Assembly (NCBI GenBank): GCA_020465985.1
Contig: JAANYP010000758.1
Coordinates: forward strand, 228,310-292,309
Origin: Centrapalus pauciflorus
Taxonomy: Eukaryota > Streptophyta > Magnoliopsida > Asterales > Asteraceae
Direction: 5' to 3'
DNA: 64,000 nt
Positions 45,713 to 55,239 of this stretch are shown here, in pieces. Each line of letters opens with the position of its first letter. The stretch's first letter is position 1. The notes below the pieces were generated by a model that was not told the origin of the DNA, did not search any database, and worked only from the letters and a program-made list of their open reading frames with translations. The position numbers and the translations under genes were made by a program.

Positions 45713-46677
45713 GTGAATGGTAAACTTATTTTCAACAAACAGGTTTTTCAGCCTCAAATACTGACGCTTGGTGAACTCAGCCTAAAAGCTGCTGTGTTGG
45801 GTTTGTTCTCAAAACAGCCGGCTAATGCTCTGCTAGCTCACACCAAGCAGAAGAAAGGAAAAAATGCTCAAACTAAGCGTGTGGTGCTAAGCCTGTGACA
45901 AAACAGGTTCAGAGTCGCAAAGCTGTTGGTTTTAAAAAGCATGTTAATCCTTTTGATGCTAAACACTTTGAAAATAAGTTTTCAAAAAGTAAGCAGCCTG
46001 TTTTCAACAAGGGTAAGTCTCATGTTGAAAACAAAACTGCTGTGATTTCAAATAAGTTTTCAAATTATAGTGGTAAATTGGTTTTAAATGAAAATAAGTT
46101 TTTCAAAACCAAACACAGTGAGTATGCTGATAGGCAGCATAAATCACAATCCAGTAGGGGCAAAGGCAAAACCATTGCTCAAACTGAGACAAATGGGAAT
46201 AAGTTTCCCAAACCTGTGGAAGCTCAAAAGCCAATCAAGCTTCCTGTCTTTGACATCTGTCCTCCCAAAAAGAGGAAAGAAGAGACAGTCAAAGCTGTGG
46301 CTATTGAACCCTCCACACAAGCTGTTGATTCAACAAAGAAGACTAAACCTGCTGAAAGAATCAACAAAAACAGCTCAGAATGTGTTTCTGAAGGATCTTC
46401 TTCCAAAAATACTAAAAAGAGAAAATGTTACAAATGTGGGAAGAAGACACATCTGGCCAAGGACTGTCCTGAATCTGAGGACATGAGGCCTGTTGACTCT
46501 ACTGTTTCCCTCACAGCTGTCACAAGCAGTGGTGGAAATGTCACAGTCACGAAGGATGGTATACAAGCTGATACCATTCAGATAGGGAATATTAGTGTGG
46601 ACATTTCAAATCCATCAACAAATGTTGATGAAGTAGGAGAACTCATCTCTGTGATGAGTTCCCCTAAAAATGACTAA
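45713..46677 (+). pseudogene. Displaced gag C-terminal region with a second zinc knuckle
   Basis: Frames 45713-45898 and 45895-46677 follow gag in other phases. The second is Lys/Ser-rich with repeated F-x-K-x-K blocks and carries another knuckle C-Y-K-C-G-K-K-T-H-L-A-K-D-C (from 46426). It ends S-S-P-K-N-D at a stop embedded in GACTAAT, about 20 bases before acceptor-like CTGCAG (46694-46699). Two zinc knuckles separated by several hundred residues is unusual for Copia gag. It could be gag tail or a short independent ORF; start 45895 is not an ATG. Confidence 0.6.
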
Positions 46678-46699
46678 TAATTCTCTTATCACTCTGCAG

Positions 46700-47460
46700 G
46701 AAAAACAACCTTCCCAGGTTTGGTACTTGGACAGTGGCTGCTCAGGGCACATGACAGGTTGTAAAGAATTGCTGAGTGGAACTCAGGCCTGGAAAAAAGG
46801 GCCAAAAAGTCACCTTTTGTGACAATGTGGCAGGGATCACTGGATGGGATTTGCGAACTCTAAAGCTGGTGCTGCATGTCAAAAGTGTTTAAGCTATGTG
46901 GTTGGGCTAAAACATAACCTTGTTAGCATAAGCCAACTGTTGTGATGCTGGCTACGAAGGTTAACTTTGATGGAGCACCTGGGTTACATATTGGATTCCC
47001 AAGCAAAGTTGTGCTGTGTGCTCAACGAAAGAAAGGTTGTATATGTTGTGGATAATGCATTCTCTACCCCCAACTGAAAACCTGTTTTCTCACAAGACAA
47101 ATCTGATCTAAACTGGTTATTGGCACAGAAGACTGTCACATCTGAACTTTCAAGAACATCAAACAAACTTGTAGAAGAGTTGGTTGACAGGTTTGCCTTC
47201 TATGACTTTTGCCAAAAGATAGATTATGCAACAGCTTGTTGAGAAAGCCAAGCAGAGAAAAACATCTTTTAAATCCAAACACAATTTCTTCTATTGATAC
47301 TCCACTTCTTTCTTGATCCATATGGACTTGTTTTGTACCTGTTTAATGTCCCAAGCTAGGGAGAAGAAAGAATACACTCTTGTAATGGTGATGAGGTTCT
47401 CCAGGTACACTATGAGGTGATTTCTTTCTGAAGAGCAAAGGAGAGGGCTGCGTAGAAGAG
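46700..47460 (+). pseudogene. Degenerate protease and N-terminal integrase of element B
   Basis: Begins Q-V-W-Y-L-D-S-G-C-S-G-H-M-T-G, an intact Copia protease site (46715 on), but stops at 46819-46821. The following 640 bp show only scattered integrase-like stretches in all three frames with many stops. The H-H-C-C domain and the first catalytic Asp of integrase cannot be traced in an open frame. This is the most damaged part of the element. Confidence 0.75.
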
Positions 47461-47461
47461 A

Positions 47462-50024
47462 TTGTGGATTTGTCAAAAGATGGAAATGCTGAACTCTGCC
47501 CAAGTAAAGCAGCTTAGAAGTGATCATGGTACTGAATTCAGAAACAGTACTCTTGAAGACTTCTGTGAAGAGAAAGGTATCTCTCAAAACTTTTCAGCAG
47601 TAAGAACTCCTCAACAAAATGGAGTTGCTGAAAGGAGAAACCGAACTCTCATTGAAGCTGCTAGAACCATGCTGTGTGCATCTGGTTTACCTTCATCATT
47701 TTGGGCTGAAGCTATTAACACTGCCTGCTTCACCCAAAACAGATCCTTAGTGGTGAAAAGGTTCAACAAGACTCCCTATGAGTTGCTCAAAGGGAGAAAG
47801 CCAAATGTCAGTTATTTCCATGTGTTTGGATGTCCCTGTTTCATTCTGAATCAAAGGGACCAGCTGTCGAAATTTGAACCTAAAGCTGATGAAGGTGTGT
47901 TTGTTGGCTACTCTACTATCTCCAAAGCCTACAGAGTATACAACAACAAAAGAAAGGTGATAGATGAATCTATCAATGTCACCTTTGAAGAGTCCAAGAA
48001 TGCCTCCACCAAAGCTGTTCCTGAATCAGTTTCAGGAGACCTTAACTTTGATGATCTGATGCATTCAATCAATGAAGAGGACTCAAAAGCTTCCACTACA
48101 CCCAGTGTGGAACCTGTTAATCATGATGGACATGATGATGATTATGTCAATACACCCTGTGTGAATAAATGTACTGACTTAATTACAACTGCATGTCCAG
48201 AACCTATCAATGCTGATTTTCCCAGTTCCTCTGCTGATATGTTCAACAGTGGTCAGACATGTTCAACAAGTGAACAGGCTCAAGACAACAGTGTGTCTGA
48301 AAATCTTGAGAGCTGTTCAACAGGACCTGCTGAAGATGTTAACAACTCAGGTAAATCATCATTGAAAAATGATCCTAAGTGGATCAGGTGTCACCCCAAT
48401 GATCAAATAATTGGTGACATCAACAAAGGGATACAAACACGGTGGGACAGCTTAGGGAACTTCTGTATGTTCTCTAGTTTTGTTTCACTGATGGAGCCAA
48501 AGAGGGTTGATGAAGCATTAAAAGATGCCAATTGGATCACTGCCATGCAAGAAGAACTCAATCAGTTTGAGAGAAACAAAGTATGGAAGTTGGTCCCTGC
48601 TCCTAAAGGTAAAACTATAATTGGCACAAAATGGGTTTTCAGGAACAAGATGGACGAGCAAGGTCATGTCATTAGAAATAAGGCAAGACTGGTTGCTCAG
48701 GGCTACAGACAGGAGGAAGGCATTGACTATGATGAAACATTTGCTCCTGTGGCCAGGCTAGAAGCAATTCGTTTGTATCTAGCCTACGCTGCTCATAAGA
48801 GCATAAAGGTATTTCAAATGGATGTGAAGAGTGCATTTTTGAATGGGAAGCTGCAAGAAGAAGTATATGTCAAGCAGCCTCCAGGTTTTGAAAATGAACA
48901 ACACCCAGGTTTTGTCTATAAGTTGGACAAAGCTCTCTATGGTCTCAAACAAGCCCCTAGAGCCTGGTATGACACTCTTACTGAATTCCTTATGAGCAAT
49001 GGGTACTCCAGAGGTAAAGTGGATACCACACTGTTCATAAAGAAAGTGAAGTCTGATATTATGCTTGTTCAAATTTATGTGGATGACATAATATTTGGTT
49101 CTACTAATGAGCAGTTATGCAAGAATTTTTCATTACTCATGAAATCTAAGTATGAAATGAGTATGATGGGAGAACTAACTTTCTTTTTAGGATTACAGGT
49201 TAAACAAACCTCAACTGGAATTTTTATAAATCAAAGAAAGTACACTTTAGATCTTTTGAAAAAGTTCAAATTTGATCAAAGTTCTCCTATTAAAACCCCA
49301 ATGGCAACCAATGTAAAATTGGATGCTGATGCCAGTGGCAAAGCTGTTTCAGTAACAGCTTACAGAGGCATGATTGGGAGCTAGCTATACTTGACTGCTA
49401 GTAGACCTGATATTATGTTTGCCACCTGTTTATGTGCTAGGTTCCAAGCTGATCCAAAGGAATCACATCTAGCTGCTATTAAAAGAATCTTCAGATACTT
49501 GAAGGGTACACCAGGTTTGGGTCTTTGGTACCCCAAAGACTCAAGCCTTGAACTAACAGGTTATTCAGATTCTGATTTTGCAGGCTGCAGGTTAGATAGG
49601 AAAAGCACAACAGGTGGATGTCAACTCCTTGGTGGAAAGTTGATCAGTTGGAGTAGCAAGAAGCAGAACTCAGTGTCCACTTCTACTGCTGAAGCTGAAT
49701 ACATTGCTGCTGGAAGCTGCTGTGGGCAGATTCTGTGGATGCAGCATCAGCTTGAAGACTATGGGCTTGTGTATAGGAAAACTCCTATTCTGTGTGATAA
49801 CACAAGTGCCATAGCCATCTCCAACAATCCAGTATTTCACTCAAGAACAAAGCATATTGAAGTCAGACATCACTTCATCAGGGATCACATTTAGAAAGGT
49901 AACGTGGAGGTAAGTTTTATTTCCACAAATGAACAGCTTGCAGACATTTTCACCAAACCTCTGGATGAAACAAGGTTTAATTACCTTGTCAGCAAGCTGG
50001 GAATGTTATACAAGAGTGACTAAG
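47462..50024 (+). pseudogene. Integrase C-terminal half, reverse transcriptase and RNase H of element B
   Basis: Frame 47462-49384 starts inside the integrase core ([16 protein letters not shown]). It continues through an acidic Ser-rich linker into RT with [17 protein letters not shown] and Y-V-D-D-I-I-F-G intact. TAG at 49382-49384 interrupts G-S-x-L-Y-L-T-A. RNase H resumes at 49391 (S-D-S-D-F-A-G, A-E-A-E-Y, C-D-N-T-S-A) until TAG at 49892-49894. The last part (N-E-Q-L-A-D-I-F-T-K) runs to the natural end near 50024. The RT and RNase H catalytic motifs are present, with two nonsense codons between blocks. Confidence 0.9.
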
Positions 50025-50692
50025 TGTCTCTCAAAGGTCTAATAATTTGTATATTTCACACTGCTCAAGTTTTTCTGAACAGCTTAGACAGAACAGGTTA
50101 TACATGTTCTGTACTTAGTCATTTGTCTGAAAAACTTGAACAGCTTGAGCATACAACAGGCTGAACAAAAATAGTTTAACCTGTTTATTCGTCCAGCCTG
50201 CTCTGATGGTCCAATCTTCAACCTGTTCACTTCTTCACACTGTCATACAAGCCATTGTCATGTAACTTGTTCAACTCTTGAACACAACCTGTTTTCACAA
50301 AGGAGAACAGGCTGAAGGCACAGTTTGAAGGGAGAACAGCTTGAACAGCGTAGACCAAAAGTTTAATTATCTTTCTTCATAATTAAGTTACTTAAATTAT
50401 GTTTTAATTTAACTTAATTACTGCGGATAATGTGTGTTACGTGTGTTAGTGATTAAAAAGGTCAAGTGGTCTGACAAATGTTTCTGACATGGACAACCGT
50501 TCCGTTTTTCCGTCAACTAACATTTCAAATCAAACCGCCCAAACCTTTTCTCTCTCATACACACGACCATTCAAATCCTATAAATACCTTCATACTGTTT
50601 CATCCTCGTCTTCCTCATCATTTCCAGAAATCCTCAAGAACCCTAAAATCGACTAAGTGTCTTTTGCTTCTTCAAACCTCAAAAATTCCCAA
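50025..50692 (+). promoter_or_regulatory. Spacer between pol and ORF3 with TATA box and acceptor-like tract
   Basis: Noncoding. Near its end lie CTATAAATA (50578-50586), then a long pyrimidine-rich stretch ending TTTCCAG (50621-50627), then a leader rich in TC and AACCCTAAAA before ATG 50693. It could therefore contain an internal promoter with a 5' UTR or a splice acceptor for a subgenomic ORF3 RNA. Upstream it has several TGTTCAAC/GAACAG motifs. Confidence 0.5.
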
Positions 50693-53600
50693 ATGGCTCA
50701 CAGACCTAATCCCTTTCTCCCAGTATTTGTTGGTGAGGATGTCGTCAAACACTCATCCATCACCACGATGCTGACCATCAAACCCACCAACTACATTGCA
50801 AACCTCACTATCCCCAAAAACTATGTGTTGAAAGGTTACGAACAAATGGTGGAGTTTCTGAAAGTTCATCCGTTGAACTACGCAATGACTGCATTTCCTG
50901 GTGTCCTGTACCAGGAGATGGTGTATGAGTTCTGGTATACCTGTGCCTACCTTCCAGAATCCAAAGTCATTAAGGGCACAATACTCAATGGGACTCAGAC
51001 CATTGAGATCAACACTGATCTGCTCAGGGAGGTGCTTCATCTACCAACTGCTGCTTCTTACGATGAGCCCCAAGCTGAAAATGATCAAATGGGCAATCTG
51101 CTACGCTTCTGTGGTGTGGTAGAACCCAAAGTTGGAGCAACACTGTTCAGGAAGGACCTCTCTCCTACCTACAGCTTCTTATTCGCCTCTGTGGTGATGT
51201 GCTTCAGTAGTAAAGTTGGTTCCTTTGACCAACTGAGCCGTGATGAAATCCCTGTAGTTCTGCAGCTTGTGGATGGAACTACAATGGATATGGCCAAATG
51301 GATTTTTCTGAATCTGAGGAACCTGGTGCAGCAAGAGTCACGACCAGCTGCTGTTCGATATCCCAGGTTTCTGAGCCTCATTTTCAAGCATGTATGTGGT
51401 GAGCATCTCTATAACTCTCAGCCTCTTCTTAAGACTGCTGCGTTCCCAGTTATAGGGAATAGAGTTTTCTATACTCCAGTCCTGCAGAATGAGCCTCCTC
51501 TATCAACACCAATGAGGAGGCTGCTAGGTTTGGTGGAAGGACCCTCTACTGTGAGGGTGGATCCAGAGACTGCTCTCACCAGAAAATCCAAAGCCAGGTC
51601 CAAGCTTGTCAAAAGGACCCTGGCAACTGAAGCTGGGCCTGTGAAAAAGAAGGCCAAAACAGCTCAGTCTGAGTCTGTTCCTTTAGCCTCTGTGGCTGAG
51701 GGAGAGCAGACTCCTCACTCTGGCTCATTTGTTGAGCCTGAAGCCTTTGTGGCTGGTGCCTCTGTGGCACAAGAGACGATGGAACAGGCCAGCCCCACTG
51801 TTCCTAGCCCAGTCTCACATCGTGTCCAAACAGATCCTCTCCCTACTCCACAATCACCCACATCATCCGTCCATTACCAAAGAAAATCAATAGCCAAAAA
51901 GAAAACAGCCCACAAAACCACCTCCTCTGTTCCCTCTCAACAGGGTTCAGTTGTACAAGAAGCAACTCAAGCTGCCTCTCCTATTTTGGGAGAAGGTTCA
52001 GCTCATTTGGAGCCTGCTTCACTCCAATCTGAGTCACCCTTGAGTCAGCCTAGACCCTCTGGTTCCTCCCAACAGGAGCCAGTTGTACAAATGGAGATAC
52101 CCACATCAACTATCCCAGCCTCCCAACAGGCTGAGGATATTGAAAGACAGGAGTCCTCTCCACTCCATACTGTGTCCACACTGTCCCCCACTCAAATCTT
52201 CTCACACCCTGAGTCTGCACGAGGTGCCCACGCTGCTGATATAGACCAATCAGCAGCTCAACCTCAAACTTCTGTTCCCCATGATTCAGCTGTTCAACAC
52301 CAAACAGCTGCTGAGGGACCACTATCCCAAGCTGATGAACCTCAGGGATCATACCATCTCTCTGGTGAGGCTGCTCCCTCAATGCAAATTCCATCAGCAG
52401 GTTTCACCACTGCTGATGTTGAAATGCATATCCCATCTCCCCATGATGAGGTACCTTTAGACCAAGGCACTGCAGAGGGAACCACCACTGGTCTTCATGA
52501 GGGTGTTGCAACACAAGCAGCATCTGAAAGGCCCCAAACATCATCCTCTTCTCCTGGTGATGCAGCTACAGCCGCTGCTGAAGGACCTCTTGATCCTTCT
52601 AACCTGGGCCATCTTACTTTTGCCCAGGCTATGGAGCTTCTATCCCAAGTCCCTCTTCCCTCTCCATCACATCCTCATACACCAGCCTCCTCATCATCGT
52701 CTCCCTCTACCCACTCCAAACAATCCACCCATACACCACCATCTCCCAAAGACCTACCTTTGAAGGATCAGCTTTCTTTGCTGACCAACAAAGTTGGTTC
52801 TTTGGAAAACACCATGCACTCCCTACCATCCCTCATCTCAGACTCTGTGTCTGCGCAGCTCAAAAGATTCTTTGATATGTTTAAAGAATCCTTCCCAGTC
52901 ACTCCCCAAACTAACAACTCTCCACAGCTGATTGCACTCACTGCACAGCTGCAAACTGTATCCACCTCTCTCTCCTCTATCCTCTCCTTACAACAGGACT
53001 CTGTGTCCTCCATGGCAGCCATTTCCCAACAGCTGTCAGCTATCCTCACTTCTTGCAACTCTACTCTTCCTAACACTTTGGCCAGCTTACCAACCATCAT
53101 TGGTTCCCTATCCAACTCTGTATCATCAGACCTTGCTGATGTGCGAGATTCACTAGAACTTCATCTTGCACAGCTGCAATCTCTGCTGTTCACAGCGTCT
53201 GATAGGGAAAATCTTCTTAAGTTGACCACTCTTGCTGATTCCCACACATCTTCTCTTCAAACCTGTCTTTCCCAACTTGGTGAGGTGAAGGATAACTTGG
53301 CTTACTTAGTGAACAGCCTTGTTGGTCCTAAATCCTCTAAACCTGCTGACAAGCCTGCTGACTTTGTGTCTTCAGGCAGACCAGGTGTTGAAGTCGCTGC
53401 TTCATCTCCTTCAAAGGGGGAGAAGTCATCTGCCTCGAAGACTAAGTCTAAGGGGGAGAAAACTTCTTCTCCTAAGGAGATACCAGTGTCTGCAACTCAC
53501 ACTGTTCAGCCAGCAGAGATTTTTGAAACAGGTGCTGCTGAAGGTGCTTCTCAAGCTACTATGCCTACTCAGGCTGTTTCTCCAAACCCTGCTCAGTCTA

Positions 53601-54850
53601 AGGGGGAGGAAATCATTCCTGAGGACAGGCCTAGCAGCAAAAGGAGGCACCTTATTCTATCAGAAGAAGAAGAAGAAGAAGAAGAAATTCCTGAAGCTGC
53701 TGTCACTAAAGCAGCAGCTAAAGGAAAAGAAACGGTAGCTAAGGATCCTATGCAGCGGAAACAGGCAGAAATGCAATTTCACAAGACCAGAGCCAAAGAG
53801 ATGGGCCTCCCTATGCACAAATACTTTGAGTTTAGGGATGAACAGCTTCAAGCTCTGGAGGAATTAAGAAAAGAAGAAGAATCTGCCAAAGCTGCTAAGT
53901 CCTTTGCCCTCCAAGAAGCAAAGAAAATTAAAATGTCTACCTTGGAGGTGCAAAAGAAAATAATGGAAGCTGCCAGGAAATCAGCAGGAGAAAAAGAGAA
54001 GGAAGCAGAGAAAGGTACTCAGGTCTCTGTGACCAAATCAACAGTACCCTCTGCCAGAGCCAAATTCCACTTTGACAACTTGGCTAGAAAGAAATTTCAT
54101 GATGTTGCTACTAGAAGGCTTGCCAAGGAAGCGATTGTCAAAGCTGTTCCCATTTCAAGAAAAGGCACACAGTGGAAACTTCAGATCACCAGGATGGGTG
54201 CAACAGGCCCTGAAATGGAATCCTACGATCACACTGATGTTGCACAGATGGGATACAGGGAATGGGTGGAACTGGCAGTTGCCCTGAGCCAGTCTAAGTC
54301 AGAAACGGCTAAGACTATCAGGGCATACATCAAGAAGCTGATGGAAAGAGTAAGTGAGCTGGGCCTGATTCCAAAAGAAGTAAAAGAGGGTGTCTCTGTG
54401 ACATACTCCAAAATAAAGGCCAGAAGGACAAAGAAGGATACAGAAATGGAGCTACTCCTTACGCTGATTGAACAGGGCGACTATGCCCTTGAAATAAAAG
54501 GAGTTGATCATAGTCTGCCTAAAGGAATAGAGTTTGAGGATGGTAAGATTATAGAAGAACCTGAGCTGGGGGCATTTTTTGTAGATCCCCTAACTCAGAA
54601 GAAGTGCTTCCAAAGAGCCTCAGAACTATACAAAGTTGATCTGAGACAACTTGCCGCCTTCAGACTTGCAGTTTCTTTCAGGCAATCTAGCAAATGGAGA
54701 GCAGCCATCTGGGATCAGCTCAGAGGCTTCTATGAAAGAGGAGAACTCAATGATCCCAAGTTCATGATCATCAGAAGTGAAGTTGAGGAACTTGAGGATA
54801 CAAGGGAAGAATTGGAAAGGATGGTTAAGGATCCTTCTCCAGTGATATGA
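50693..54850 (+). CDS. ORF3 of element B, intact 1,385-codon reading frame after pol
   Basis: Start chosen at ATG 50693 (M-A-H-R-P-N-P-F-L-P), the first ATG of the frame; the frame is open 12 codons further. Residues about 15-290 form the N-terminal domain (Y-E-Q-M-V-E-F-L, I-E-I-N-T-D-L-L-R-E-V-L, V-V-M-C-F-S-S-K, Y-P-R-F-L-S-L). About 300-730 is Ser/Pro/Gln/Thr-rich with an NLS-like P-V-K-K-K-A-K. About 740-910 has Leu/Ser heptads. Then come S-K-G-E-K repeats, an eight-Glu run (S-E-E-E-E-E-E-E-E), a Lys/Glu coiled coil, and the C-terminal domain (W-K-L-Q-I-T-R-M-G...W-V-E-L). No signal peptide or transmembrane span seen. Function unknown; it occupies the env-like slot of Sireviruses. Confidence 0.85.
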   Translation: MAHRPNPFLPVFVGEDVVKHSSITTMLTIKPTNYIANLTIPKNYVLKGYEQMVEFLKVHPLNYAMTAFPGVLYQEMVYEFWYTCAYLPESKVIKGTILNGTQTIEINTDLLREVLHLPTAASYDEPQAENDQMGNLLRFCGVVEPKVGATLFRKDLSPTYSFLFASVVMCFSSKVGSFDQLSRDEIPVVLQLVDGTTMDMAKWIFLNLRNLVQQESRPAAVRYPRFLSLIFKHVCGEHLYNSQPLLKTAAFPVIGNRVFYTPVLQNEPPLSTPMRRLLGLVEGPSTVRVDPETALTRKSKARSKLVKRTLATEAGPVKKKAKTAQSESVPLASVAEGEQTPHSGSFVEPEAFVAGASVAQETMEQASPTVPSPVSHRVQTDPLPTPQSPTSSVHYQRKSIAKKKTAHKTTSSVPSQQGSVVQEATQAASPILGEGSAHLEPASLQSESPLSQPRPSGSSQQEPVVQMEIPTSTIPASQQAEDIERQESSPLHTVSTLSPTQIFSHPESARGAHAADIDQSAAQPQTSVPHDSAVQHQTAAEGPLSQADEPQGSYHLSGEAAPSMQIPSAGFTTADVEMHIPSPHDEVPLDQGTAEGTTTGLHEGVATQAASERPQTSSSSPGDAATAAAEGPLDPSNLGHLTFAQAMELLSQVPLPSPSHPHTPASSSSSPSTHSKQSTHTPPSPKDLPLKDQLSLLTNKVGSLENTMHSLPSLISDSVSAQLKRFFDMFKESFPVTPQTNNSPQLIALTAQLQTVSTSLSSILSLQQDSVSSMAAISQQLSAILTSCNSTLPNTLASLPTIIGSLSNSVSSDLADVRDSLELHLAQLQSLLFTASDRENLLKLTTLADSHTSSLQTCLSQLGEVKDNLAYLVNSLVGPKSSKPADKPADFVSSGRPGVEVAASSPSKGEKSSASKTKSKGEKTSSPKEIPVSATHTVQPAEIFETGAAEGASQATMPTQAVSPNPAQSKGEEIIPEDRPSSKRRHLILSEEEEEEEEIPEAAVTKAAAKGKETVAKDPMQRKQAEMQFHKTRAKEMGLPMHKYFEFRDEQLQALEELRKEEESAKAAKSFALQEAKKIKMSTLEVQKKIMEAARKSAGEKEKEAEKGTQVSVTKSTVPSARAKFHFDNLARKKFHDVATRRLAKEAIVKAVPISRKGTQWKLQITRMGATGPEMESYDHTDVAQMGYREWVELAVALSQSKSETAKTIRAYIKKLMERVSELGLIPKEVKEGVSVTYSKIKARRTKKDTEMELLLTLIEQGDYALEIKGVDHSLPKGIEFEDGKIIEEPELGAFFVDPLTQKKCFQRASELYKVDLRQLAAFRLAVSFRQSSKWRAAIWDQLRGFYERGELNDPKFMIIRSEVEELEDTREELERMVKDPSPVI

Positions 54851-54929
54851 AGTCCATCTACCGTCTGGGTAGGTGAAGAATGGGAGCTGTCCATCAGTTG
54901 GACAGGCTTACCGTTTTCTGCTCCCAACT

Positions 54930-55060
54930 CAAACAGTCCAAACACCTTGTACATTAGTTGTACATCCTGTACATTAGTTGTACATCCTGTACATTAGTTG
55001 TACATTATTACATAAGTTGTAATTTTTGCTTTTACATTAGTTGTAAAATACATTAGTACA
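54930..55060 (+). repeat. 20-bp TGTACATTAG tandem repeat downstream of ORF3
   Basis: At least three direct units of ACATTAGTTGTACATCCTGT (54951-55011) followed by degenerate copies to about 55070. Each unit supplies two TGTA motifs, the element recognised by poly(A)-site far-upstream factors. No coding sequence. Confidence 0.85.
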
Positions 55061-55226
55061 TTAGTTGTACTCTTGTAAGAACATGTGTTGTTCTAGTATA
55101 GTCAAGAATCAGTGTATATATAAACTGATCTTTTACTTTACTGTAATGTTGTAATTTTACTTCAGCAAATGTACTGTAAAAATATATAGTGATTTTTGAC
55201 AAGACCAGCTTGAACTGGTTATTGCA

Positions 55227-55239
55227 AATAGGGGGAGAT
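55227..55239 (+). promoter_or_regulatory. Polypurine tract of element B
   Basis: AATAGGGGGAGAT directly precedes the 3' LTR start at 55240, the expected plus-strand primer position. Confidence 0.92.

Noticed and set aside
51000..53900. Antisense and alternate-frame ORFs inside ORF3 of element B
   Set aside because: Shadows of the long Ser/Pro/Gln-rich frame.
50693..54850. Calling ORF3 an envelope glycoprotein
   Set aside because: No signal peptide, membrane span, or Cys-rich ectodomain seen; only the genomic position is env-like.
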